NCBI RefSeq assembly: GCF_003611695.1
Contig: NZ_RAWE01000083.1
Location: 1-36,351, forward strand
Length of the DNA stretch: 36,351 bases
From: Corallococcus carmarthensis
GTDB taxonomy: Bacteria > Myxococcota > Myxococcia > Myxococcales > Myxococcaceae
Direction of reading: 5' to 3'
Shown here: positions 17,042-25,400 of the stretch, piece by piece
How the letters are laid out: the number at the start of each line of letters is the position of its first letter
How positions within the stretch are numbered: position 1 is the stretch's first letter
Notes under the pieces: generated by a model
What the model was told of the DNA's origin: nothing
What the model saw: only the letters and a program-made list of their open reading frames with translations
The model's database searches: none
Translations under genes and position numbers: made by a program

Positions 17042-18025
17042 TTGGCTGGACGTACCGACGAGCAGCACCGCATCGCACTCTTCATCGACTTCGAGAACCT
17101 GGTCACCAACACCGGCATCAGCGCCAGCCAGTTCGACCTGCAGCCCGCGCTGGACCAGCTGCTGGAGCAGGGCAAGGTCGTCTTCCGCCGCGCCTACTGC
17201 AACTGGTCGCGCTTCGAGGACGCGAAGCAGCGCCTGCATGACGTGGGCGTGGAGCTGGTGGACGTGCCCCCCTCCACCCGCGCCGGCAAGAACAGCGCGG
17301 ACATGCGCCTGGTCATCGACGCGCTGGAGCTGTGCTACGCGCGCGAGCAGATCGACACCTTCGTCATCGCCTCCGGCGACAGCGACTTCTGCCCCCTGGC
17401 GTACAAGCTGCGTGAGAACGGCCGCACCGTCATTGGCCTGGCGGTGAGGGAGGCCAGCTCGCAGATGTTCGTGCGGGCGTGCGACCAGTTCATCTACATG
17501 AAGCCCAAGCACAAGGGCGACGGCTCCCACAAGGACAAGGACCGCGACCACGGCGGCCGGGGCAAGGGCGACGAGGGCAAGGGCAAGCGGGGCGGGAAGG
17601 GCCACGACAAGGGCCACGAGGGCAAGGGCTCCAAGGAAGGCGCCGAGTCCAAGGGCGGCAAGCCCAAGGCGGAGGTGCCCGCCGTCGCTCGCGAGGTGGT
17701 GCTGAGCCTGCTGCGCCGCGCGACCGGCCCGCTCAACCCGTCGCTCGTCAAGGAGACCATCGTCCGCAAGGAGCCCGACTTCGACGAGCGCGACCACGGC
17801 TTCTCCACCTTCGCGCGGCTGCTGGAGGCGCTGGAGCAGGAAGGGCTGCTGCGCCGCATCCAGCAGGGGCGCCAGGGCTACATCGTGGGCCCGGACTCGG
17901 ACATCGGCGCTCCGGCGCCCGAGGGCAAGAGCGGCAAGGGACGCCACGCCAAGGCGCCCGCCCCGGTGGAGGAAGAGGAAGAAGAGCTGGAGTCCTACCC
18001 GGACCCGGACGACGAGGGGCTGTAG
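17042..18025 (+). CDS. NYN-domain ribonuclease with LOTUS/OST-HTH-like C-terminus
   Basis: The protein has 327 residues. The start is TTG 17042, with GAGG at 17033-17036 close upstream; no ATG or GTG fits the conserved N-terminus. About residues 10-150 are a PIN-like NYN domain with the acidic residues in FIDFENL (Asp16), KNSADMRLVIDAL and IASGDSDFCPLA, and with GRTVIGLAVREASS. A Lys/Gly/Asp/His-rich linker of about 60 residues (HKGDGSHKDKDRDHGG and so on) looks disordered and RNA-binding. About 220-290 (REVVLSLLRRATGPLNPSLVKE ... GFSTFARLLEALEQEGLL) resembles the winged-helix OST-HTH/LOTUS domain. An acidic tail ends the protein. NYN-LOTUS proteins are predicted RNases; the target here is unknown. 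Confidence 0.88.
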   Translation: MAGRTDEQHRIALFIDFENLVTNTGISASQFDLQPALDQLLEQGKVVFRRAYCNWSRFEDAKQRLHDVGVELVDVPPSTRAGKNSADMRLVIDALELCYAREQIDTFVIASGDSDFCPLAYKLRENGRTVIGLAVREASSQMFVRACDQFIYMKPKHKGDGSHKDKDRDHGGRGKGDEGKGKRGGKGHDKGHEGKGSKEGAESKGGKPKAEVPAVAREVVLSLLRRATGPLNPSLVKETIVRKEPDFDERDHGFSTFARLLEALEQEGLLRRIQQGRQGYIVGPDSDIGAPAPEGKSGKGRHAKAPAPVEEEEEELESYPDPDDEGL

Positions 18026-18038
18026 TCAGCCCTCCCGT

Positions 18039-18063
18039 CTCCTAGCTCCGTTGGAGCCAGGAG
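18039..18063. terminator. Hairpin between convergent genes (likely bidirectional terminator)
   Basis: CTCCT-A-GCTCC pairs with GGAGC-C-AGGAG around a GTT loop: ten base pairs with one mismatch. It lies in the 51-bp gap between the convergent NYN and PilZ genes. There is no T-tract, so it may need other factors to terminate. Confidence 0.55.
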
Positions 18064-18076
18064 CTGCGAGCCGCCA

Positions 18077-20119
18077 CTACGCCGCGCGCGGCGTGGTGGA
18101 CTCGCAGAGGTGCTCCAGGAACTCCGGCAGCAGGCGGGCGGACATCACCCACAGCTTGCCGTCGCCCAGGTCCGCCAGCGACACGCGCTCCGCGTACTCC
18201 ACGCAGGCGGCCTCCACGTAGTGGACGAACACCTTGCGGTCGCGCGCGCGGTACCACTCCGCCGCCTGACCCAGCAGCGCCACGAACGCGTCCTGCACCT
18301 CCGGCCGCGTGTCGTCCTCCAGCGGCACCAGGCGCACGCCGTCCAGCACGTTGAAGAGGTTGAGGCCCGGCTGCGCGGACTCGAACACCGCGAAGGCCAC
18401 GGCGCGGCCCTCGTGGCGGGCCACCACCAGCTCGCGCTCGCGGGACAGGCCGGCGTCACCCCAGCCGGTGCGCGTGGTCTCCAGGTCGAAGCGCTCCGGC
18501 ACCAGGTCCAGCGCCTCGCGGTAGGCCTCCGGGCGGGTGCTGGCCACGCGGGCGAAGAAGCTCGCGCGCTCCTCCTGCGTGGGCGCGCCCACCGCGACGT
18601 TCGCGGGCTTCGTCCAGGTGCCGTCCACCTCGCCCTCCATCAGGCGGAAGGGCACGAGGCACGTCTGGCCGGTGTCCGCGTACCAGGTGGCGAAGTCGAA
18701 CTTCGTGTAGCGCACCCAGCGCACGTTCGCCTCGCAGTAGGCGAAGAACCACTTCACCTCCGGGTCCGCCTGCGTGGGCTCGTAGCCGCGCAGGTAGATG
18801 TCGCGCAGGGCCTCGCGCGCGGTGGAGCGGCTGCCCGGGGGCTGGTGCCGCGCCAGCTGGTGCGCCATCCAGCTGCCCGCGTAGGGCTTGAGGACGGACA
18901 GCGTGGCCTCCATGCCGTCCTCCGCGGGACGCACCACGCGGTAGCCCAGCAGCGGCGCCTCCTGGAGCTTGTCCTGCGTGCGGGAGAACTGGTCGCGCAG
19001 GCTGGTGAACTTCTCCGGCTCCTTGCCGGGGAGGCGGAAGTAGCCGGAGCGCTCGAAGAGCTTCCACGTGGCGTCGTTCCAGTCGCCCTCCACCTGGGTG
19101 GTGGGATGGGCCTGGGTCTCCACCAGCGCTCGCCACGCGCGAGCCCCTTCCGCGTCCAGGGGCCGGACGCTCACGCCGCAGCGGCGGCCGTGGGGCGTGC
19201 TGGAGATGTTGCGCACCTCCGCGCGCAGGCGCACCGGCGCGTGGCCGTCCAGGGCCACCTCCATCACCGGCAGGCGCAGGCCCGGGTACATCAGGTCCTC
19301 GCCGGGCTCCGTGAGGAAGGACAGGCCTTCGTAGGAGACGTCCAGCAGGCCACGGCGCACATGCACCTGGGGCCAGAGCGGGTGGTCGAACTCCAGCGTG
19401 CAGGACTCGCTGGCCTGCGTGCGGCGCAGCCACCGGTGGCGGAAGCGCACCAGCGACGTGGGCGCCGGCATCACCAGCAGGCCTCCCTCCATGCGCGCCG
19501 CGTCCATCTGGAAGTGCACCACGCTGGAGTAGCCGAACGCCTCCAGGGTGAAGGGGCCCGGGGGGAGCGTGCCGTGCAGGTTCCAGCCGAACACGTCCTG
19601 GAGCGGCTCGAAGAAGGCGGCGGTGACCTCCGCCACGGCCTGGCCGTCGCGCGAGCGCAGGACGCCGCGGGCCTGGCGGGACGCGAGCGCTTCGCAGATG
19701 CGCGCGACGCGGTCCGCGCGGTCAATCTGTTCGCGCCACACGGGCCGCGTCTCCGGCGTGAGCAACAGGCCGTTGTCACGCAGCGACTCCAGCAGGCCCA
19801 CGATGCGGCGGCCCGCGTCCAGCGGCGGCGCGACGAAGCGCAGGCTCACCTCCGGGCGCATGGCGTTGACGCCAATCACTTCCGCGTCCAGCGCGGTGGC
19901 CCACCGCTCGCCCTCACCCACCACCACGGACGCGGCCTGGCCCTTGCGAGGCACCGCGCGCGACTCCAGGTGGAGCGTGAGGTGTTCCAGTGACAGCTGC
20001 ACCAGTCGCCCGGGGGAGAAGTCCGCGCCAAACGAAGCCGCCGCGCTGAGTTCCGTCCCCACCCGATATCCGAGGAGGGCTTCGCGGCCGGCCGGCGCGT
20101 CGTGAGTGTCCGTGTGCAT
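18077..20119 (-). CDS. PilZ-domain protein with GNAT-like C-terminal domain
   Basis: The protein has 680 residues from ATG 20119, with AGGGAG seven bases upstream; the open frame extends to 20236 but without a start signal. About residues 10-130 form a first PilZ-like beta unit (SFGADFSPGRLVQLSLEHLTLHL). About 235-350 hold a second, with the basic RFRHRWLRR stretch followed by GLLDVSYEGLSFL, resembling the RxxxR and D-x-S-x-x-G motifs that bind cyclic di-GMP. The last 300 residues (RSGYFRLPGKEPEKFTSL ... VVARHEGRAVAFAVFESAQP ... DRKVFVHYVEAACVEYAERV) resemble an N-acetyltransferase-type fold. It may be a second-messenger-controlled transferase. The domain calls at the C-terminus are tentative. 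It is cytosolic, with no membrane helix. Confidence 0.8.
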   Translation of the reverse strand: MHTDTHDAPAGREALLGYRVGTELSAAASFGADFSPGRLVQLSLEHLTLHLESRAVPRKGQAASVVVGEGERWATALDAEVIGVNAMRPEVSLRFVAPPLDAGRRIVGLLESLRDNGLLLTPETRPVWREQIDRADRVARICEALASRQARGVLRSRDGQAVAEVTAAFFEPLQDVFGWNLHGTLPPGPFTLEAFGYSSVVHFQMDAARMEGGLLVMPAPTSLVRFRHRWLRRTQASESCTLEFDHPLWPQVHVRRGLLDVSYEGLSFLTEPGEDLMYPGLRLPVMEVALDGHAPVRLRAEVRNISSTPHGRRCGVSVRPLDAEGARAWRALVETQAHPTTQVEGDWNDATWKLFERSGYFRLPGKEPEKFTSLRDQFSRTQDKLQEAPLLGYRVVRPAEDGMEATLSVLKPYAGSWMAHQLARHQPPGSRSTAREALRDIYLRGYEPTQADPEVKWFFAYCEANVRWVRYTKFDFATWYADTGQTCLVPFRLMEGEVDGTWTKPANVAVGAPTQEERASFFARVASTRPEAYREALDLVPERFDLETTRTGWGDAGLSRERELVVARHEGRAVAFAVFESAQPGLNLFNVLDGVRLVPLEDDTRPEVQDAFVALLGQAAEWYRARDRKVFVHYVEAACVEYAERVSLADLGDGKLWVMSARLLPEFLEHLCESTTPRAA

Positions 20120-20542
20120 GCGGGGGCTCCCTGATGTCCTACGGGGCATGATCCTACGACGTCCGAAGAAACTGTGTTGTCCCCAGTTACGCGTGACCCG
20201 GGGAACTCGGATTCCCACAGAGTGGAGATCATTCACCCCTTCTGCACTGGGACCTTCGGGCCGTGTCAGCGGCCACGCGCTGGACTGTCGCGCATTGGCT
20301 TCTCACTGCCGGAGAATTTCCATCACGGACAGGCGCATGGCCTTTTGAGACAGGTGCACACGTGTCCCTCCCCTCGGGTCGTGCGCACCCCATGAAATCC
20401 GGGTGATTCCGACACATGGAACACGAGGGACATGTCGCATGTCGGCTGGTGAGACATGGCATGCCTTGGAGGACGGAGGTCCGGGCGAACACACGTCGGG
20501 GATGACTCGCTCCCCCTCAAGGCGTTATCCCGCGTGCACGCC
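20120..20542. promoter_or_regulatory. 423-bp gene-free region between divergent genes, with clustered palindromes
   Basis: No convincing coding sequence is seen on either strand, and the base composition is less GC-rich than its neighbours. It holds three 8-bp perfect palindromes, ACACGTGT (20358-20365), GACATGTC (20429-20436) and GGCATGCC (20458-20465), and further CATG-containing near-copies (GACACATGG, GTCGCATGTCGG, GAGACATGG). The spacing is irregular. It should carry the promoters of the PilZ gene and the YkgJ-type gene; no clear -35/-10 pair is seen. Confidence 0.4.
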
Positions 20543-21031
20543 ATGTCCTCCGCCCTGTCCACCCTCTGCCTCCACTGCGGCATGTGCTGTGACGGCACGC
20601 TCTTCACGCAGGTGCCGCTCCAGCCCGCCGAGGCGGAGGCCCTGCGCCAGCGCGGCCTGTCACTGAAGGTCAAGGAGGACGGCGCGGTGGTGCTGCCCCA
20701 GCGCTGCGCCGCGCTGGAGGGCCTGTGCTGCACCGTGTACGCGGAGCGCCCGGAGGCCTGCCGCCGCTACCGCTGCCAGCTGTTCAACGCGTTGGCGGAG
20801 GCAGAGGTGTCCTTGGAGGAGGCGAAGGGCATCGTGGATACCGCGCATGCGAAGGTGGAGGCGGTGGTGCGCGGGCTGGGTTCCGCTGACAGCGGACCGG
20901 GTTCCGCGATGCGGCAGGCGCGGGTGGCCGCGACCTCCGTCTCCTTGTCTCCTGAGACACGAGAAGCGCTGGCGCACGCGGAGGTGTACCTGGACAAGCA
21001 CTTCCGGGGGCGCTTCCGCCGGTCGGGGTGA
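20543..21031 (+). CDS. YkgJ-family Cys-cluster protein (UPF0153)
   Basis: The protein has 162 residues from ATG 20543; an in-frame GTG nine bases upstream is an alternative and no clear ribosome-binding site decides. The Cys pattern CLHCGMCC, then LPQRCAALEGLCC, and YAERPEACRRYRCQLF matches the YkgJ/UPF0153 family, thought to bind zinc or an iron-sulfur cluster. The second half is helical (EVSLEEAKGIVDTAHAKVEAVVRGL). Its biochemical role is unknown for the whole family. Confidence 0.85.
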   Translation: MSSALSTLCLHCGMCCDGTLFTQVPLQPAEAEALRQRGLSLKVKEDGAVVLPQRCAALEGLCCTVYAERPEACRRYRCQLFNALAEAEVSLEEAKGIVDTAHAKVEAVVRGLGSADSGPGSAMRQARVAATSVSLSPETREALAHAEVYLDKHFRGRFRRSG

Positions 21032-21100
21032 AAGCGCGTGTCCGGGGGCTCGGCGGGCGGCTAGCGTGGGCCGGCCCTACCTGACCGAGGTCCTGTTCCC

Positions 21101-21823
21101 GTGAAGACGTCCCTGCTGGCCGTGCTGTCCTCCGCCGTGTTGTTCACCGGTGTGCCTGCCGCTGCCCAGAAGAACGATGAGCCCGTGACGTCCGCGCAGG
21201 TGGACCTGGATGGGGACGGCAAGGCGGACGCGGTGTCGCTCCAGGCGGGGGAGGACGGGAAGTTCACGCTGAAGGCCGGCGGTGCCACGTTGCAGGGCAA
21301 CGCGTCCGGCAACGAGGTGCGTGGCTTCACGGTGGTGGACCTGGACACGAGCGATAAGTGGAAGGAGTTGCTGGTCCACACGCTGGGCGACATGGACGAT
21401 GACCACCGCTTCTTCCTCTATGGCTACGACGGCAAGGCGTTGAAGCCGCTGGGGGACGTGCGCGCGCTGACGGAGGCGAAGGGCAACGGCATCGTCCTGG
21501 TCGATACGTGGATGGGCTTCTGGCAGAAGCGCGACAAGTACACGCTGGACCGCAAGGCGTGGAAGCTGGTGCACGTGCCGCAGGAGCTGTACGCGGTGGG
21601 CGTGGAGGCCACGGTGAAGAAGTCCTTCCCGCTGGCGCAGGGCCGCACGGGGTCCGCGGTGGTGGCCACGACAGCGCAGGGCACGAAGGTGCAGGTGCTG
21701 GCCGCGAGCGTCCCCGCGAAGGGGGAGGTCCTGTACCTGGTGAAGTCGTCCACGGGATTGCTGGGCTGGGTGCCCGGCAACGTCCTGGTGGAGTCCACGG
21801 ACGGGCTGCCGCTGGCGGGATGA
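21101..21823 (+). CDS. Secreted protein with FG-GAP-like and SH3-like regions
   Basis: The protein has 240 residues from GTG 21101, with GAGG about 10 bases upstream. The signal peptide MKTSLLAVLSSAVLFTGVPA ends at AAAQ. The mature N-terminus has VDLDGDGKADAVSL, a calcium-binding FG-GAP/VCBS-type loop, then two further repeats of the kind seen in beta-propeller integrin-like proteins (VVDLDTSDKWKELLVH, DMDDDHRFFLYGYDG). The last 60 residues (GTKVQVLAASVPAKGEVLYL, then SSTGLLGWVPGNVL) look like a bacterial SH3 domain, which often binds peptidoglycan peptides. Its place is periplasmic or extracellular; its function is not known. Its stop codon is one base from the end of the convergent immunity-gene remnant. 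Confidence 0.82.
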   Translation: MKTSLLAVLSSAVLFTGVPAAAQKNDEPVTSAQVDLDGDGKADAVSLQAGEDGKFTLKAGGATLQGNASGNEVRGFTVVDLDTSDKWKELLVHTLGDMDDDHRFFLYGYDGKALKPLGDVRALTEAKGNGIVLVDTWMGFWQKRDKYTLDRKAWKLVHVPQELYAVGVEATVKKSFPLAQGRTGSAVVATTAQGTKVQVLAASVPAKGEVLYLVKSSTGLLGWVPGNVLVESTDGLPLAG

Positions 21824-21824
21824 G

Positions 21825-22146
21825 TCACTCCGTCTCAGAATCAGAGTCGCCTCGCCCCTTCATCTTCTCCGCGTAGGCCTCCAGTTCATCGTGCAGCGGC
21901 TCCGCCGCCTTGACGGTCCGAGCCCAAAGAGGGTGGCCTGCGACCGTGAACTTCGCATCACTGATGGACAGGACATAGAGGCGAGGATGGCATTGATGGC
22001 GGCATCCAAGGCATCCGAGTCCAGCAGGACTTCGCGCGCCACATAACCTCCCCTGCCGTGCTGAAGAACCCAACATGGCCCGCGCCATCACACGCGAGCC
22101 AGTTGAATTCGTATCCCTGGAGGTCTTGCACTGACTTCGCGCCCAT
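21825..22146 (-). pseudogene. Frameshifted immunity-like gene remnant
   Basis: ATG 22146 has GGAGGT six bases upstream. The reading starts MGAKSVQDLQGYEFNWLACD and GHVGFFSTAGE, then loses frame at the C run on the plus strand near 22050. Adding one base there restores AGGGYVAREVLLDSDALDAA and INAILAS. A second frame change near 21985 leads to RLYVLSISDAKFTVAGHPLW and a charged helix ending KGRGDSDSETE at the stop at 21825. The three pieces read as one protein of about 107 residues whose frame is broken twice. The first resembles small immunity proteins found after myxobacterial polymorphic toxins; this is family memory, not a search. A homopolymer sequencing error could explain the first break but less easily the second. 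Confidence 0.6.
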
Positions 22147-22181
22147 CTGGGACCTCCAGGGTACAAGCAGGTGCACGCACC

Positions 22182-22487
22182 TTAGCCTTCGCGAAATTCC
22201 TTCATCCAATTCACAAGCCCATTGAGCAATGACACCAAGCTGTCTCTCTGGAGCCCTTCATGATGTTGACACATCACTTGCTCACTGGTCGCGACGCTGA
22301 GGCTTTCGATGTCACAGAGCCCATTCTCCCAGAGCGAGACACGTGAAAGTATCAGCTCGGACTGAAGATCGATGTAGGCGCTCTCGGCCCCTCCTTCGAA
22401 GAACTCCACCTTGACTCCCTTGCTGGCGAGCGCCTGCTCCTGTTCGGCGCACCAGGAGCGAAGGACATCAACCAATCCCGTTTTCAT
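22182..22487 (-). CDS. Immunity protein, TriTu-like
   Basis: The protein has 101 residues from ATG 22487, with GAGAGGT eight bases upstream; GTG 22496 is an in-frame alternative. It begins 12 bases after the toxin stop codon, the expected place for a cognate immunity gene. It is acidic and cytosolic: LVDVLRSWCAEQEQALASKG, then FEGGAESAYIDLQSELILSR and VSLWENGLCDIESLSVATSE, then a C-terminal helix. The layout (an N-terminal helix, a sheet with a VSLWENG-type strand, a final helix) fits the TriTu immunity family that neutralises EF-Tu-modifying TreTu toxins. The base composition is clearly lower in GC than the flanking genes, a usual mark of exchanged toxin tips. Specific neutralisation is inference. 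Confidence 0.78.
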   Translation of the reverse strand: MKTGLVDVLRSWCAEQEQALASKGVKVEFFEGGAESAYIDLQSELILSRVSLWENGLCDIESLSVATSEQVMCQHHEGLQRDSLVSLLNGLVNWMKEFREG

Positions 22488-22499
22488 AGGCTTCACCTC

Positions 22500-25400
22500 T
22501 CAGAAGAAGAGCTTCGTTGCCGCATGGAAGATGTTCTCTGCGTCTGGAATCACGGGAAGGGGTAGGCCTTTCTGCGCGGCCAACCGTCCTTCCGGTGTCT
22601 TGGGTCCAATGATTCTCGCCCATCCTTGCTGCGTGGGCTTGATGGTAGACATGGGTACATCGAACTCGACGTAGAACGAGCCCGGCCTCGCCTGGCTCAT
22701 GTATGCCTGCGGGTTCGCGGGATAGGCGACATAGGTCGTTCCCGTGAAACTCTCCTGGACCTTACCCGTCGCCTGCATTGCCTTGTACTCCGCCTCCGAC
22801 ATCCACCGACTGACACGGGCCATCCCCGAGTTCGGAGCAGGTGGGACCCCTCCAGAATACACACTGGTGTTGTGGACCCACGTCCCCAGCGTGCCGACGA
22901 AGTAGGTATGGGCCTGTTCGACCTCCAGGTTGTAGACCGTCTCTGACTGAGCGGACTGCGCGAGGGCCTGAACCCGCACGCCCACTCCACCGGCCGTCAC
23001 GAGTGCATCTCCCACTTCCAGGTCCTGCGCCTTCGTCCAGCCCTGGCCCTGAACCCAGAAGGGGTGCTCGGCCGTCGTGCCCAGCGTCTCCACCGTTCCG
23101 TCCGAGGCCACCACCTCCACCCGCAGCACCGCCCGGTGCGGCTTGATGAAGGTACGCGTCACCGGATGCCAGCCAGGAACCTGCGTCTCCTCGTCCCAAG
23201 CCCAGACCTGGTCACCCACGGCCACTGACTCGATCGGCCTCGGTCCTTCCGACGTCAGCACCACTGTCCCGGCGACGAAACACCCTCCCTTCACCGACGC
23301 CAGCTCGGCATCGGTGAGTGTCCTCATGGATTCAGGCTTGGCAGCCGCATTTGCCGCCCTCATTCCCGAGGCGACCCGGCCTTCCATTGAAAGCTCCGCG
23401 CTCATCGCCGCGGAGGACTGCCCCATCCGTGCGAGTGTAAAGGCAAACAACGTCTGGACCGACCCGTTCAGAGCCTTGTCATAATCCCCCTCCCAGAATC
23501 CGGAGGTCGCGACGTAGGTCCCATTGCCGATATCAACGAACCCCTGCCCAATGTATGCCGACACCACGATCGCACCGTTGAGCACGCTGAGGACGCCCGC
23601 CGCCGTGGCCGTGCCGTAATTGCCGTGGCTCCACTCCTGCATCGCCATGTGATCAAGGGCGGCACCCTGCGCCAGCGGCTGCGCCATGCAGTCGAACCCC
23701 TTCTCCTGGCTGACCGCGCACCTGCCACTCGGGTCCGTGAACCCCGTCGGGTTGCCCCGCGCGTACGAGTACAGGTTGCACTCGCCGGGGCTCCCCAGGC
23801 ACATCTCCGGTGACTCCAGGAAAAGGCCGTCCGGCGTGAGGAATTGGCCCAGCGTGGCGTCGTAATCACGGACGCCCATGCGGATGACGCCCAGGTCCGC
23901 GTCGTAGCCCTTCTGCACGAACTCGATCGCGGCGGAGACATCCGGATGCGAAGCGCGGTTGCCGTACGGCGACGCCACGAACGGCGCACCCGCCGTGTCC
24001 GTCAGCAGCGTGCCCCGCGTGTCCGCCGCCAGCGGCTTGAACACCCCCTGCTGGATGACGCCCACCAGCTGACCGGCGAAGTGTACCGGCAGCGTGAGGC
24101 CCGTCGCGTCCAGGTACTCCCCCGCCTCCAGGTACGCGGCCACCGGCACCGTGCCCTCGCGCTTGAGGATGCGCTGGCCCGTCTCGTCGTAGAGGAAGTG
24201 CCACTGCGTCGTGCCACGCGTCGCCGTGGCCACGTGCCCGTTGGCCCCGTACGTGAGCTCCAGGTCCCCCTTCGTCGCCGCCCGGCCCAACGCATCGAAC
24301 GTGTACGTGACGTTGCCCGCGGTGAGCGTGTTGCCCGTGCGCGTCACCGCGCGCGACGTGCCGTTCTCCTCGATGGACGTGGGCAATCCCTCGGGCGCAT
24401 AGCCATACGCGTAGCTGTCATGCGCGTCCTGCGCCTGCGTGAGGAAACCCTGCGCGGAATACGCGTAGTCGCGCTGCCAGACCTGCGAGCCCACCGTGAA
24501 GTCCTCGGACTCCACCAGGCCGCGGGCGTTGAACCGCTGCGCCGTCGCCGTGCTCCACGTGGCCGTGGACTGCGTCTGCGTCACCCGGCGCCGGGTGAAG
24601 GCGTCGTAGCCGAAGCCCACGTGCGTCCCGCCAGTGAAGTCCACCGACGACACCCGTCCCTCGCCGTCATACGCCAGCGAGGCCCACGGCGCCGGCGCCG
24701 TGGCACCCGTCCCCAGCCAAGCCTCGTGCAGCCGCCCGTACGCGTCCAGCTTGTACGCCTGCGTGTCGGACGACAGCACGGCGCCGTTCGCATGCTTCAC
24801 CACGGTGGTGGTGCTGGAGACATCCCCCGCGTCGTTGTACGCCAGCTGTGACTGGATGGTGCGCCAGCCCGTCAGCTCCAGCGTCCGCGACGTCAGCTTG
24901 CCGTCCTCCCGGTACGTGAAGGTCTTCACGTAGCCGTCACCCGACACGGCCGTGAGCATCCCCTTCTGGTCCAGCTGCGGCCCGCTCGAGGGCGAAGACC
25001 CGTCGTGGAAGTAGCGGTACACCTGCGCTCCAACGCCCGAAGCGCTGTGCGTCTCCTTGGAAGCCCGGCCCAGCGAGTCGTATTCGAACGACATCTGGCG
25101 CTGCGCCACTCCCGCCGGAGACAGAAAGCGCTTCTGGGTGAGCTGCCCCGTCGTCGCGTCGTACGCGTATTCGACGGTGGCGATGCCCTGGCGCACCAGC
25201 CGGCTCACGCGGCCATGTCCGTCGAACTCCACATGGTGGGTCGCGCCGTCCGGCATGACTACCTCCCGCAGGCGCCCGGACGCGTCGTAGTGGTACCCGT
25301 AGCGGGTGTGGGCCTCGTCCTCCTGGAAGAGCACGCGCTTCGCCGCGTCCAGCGTGCGGCTGGCGGTGAAGGTCCCGTTCTCCACGGCCGTCTGGGTCAG

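Noticed and set aside
20229..20492. Small minus-strand Cys-containing open frame (87 codons)
   Set aside because: No ribosome-binding site, atypical codon use for this genome and no recognisable motif; it overlaps the probable promoter region.
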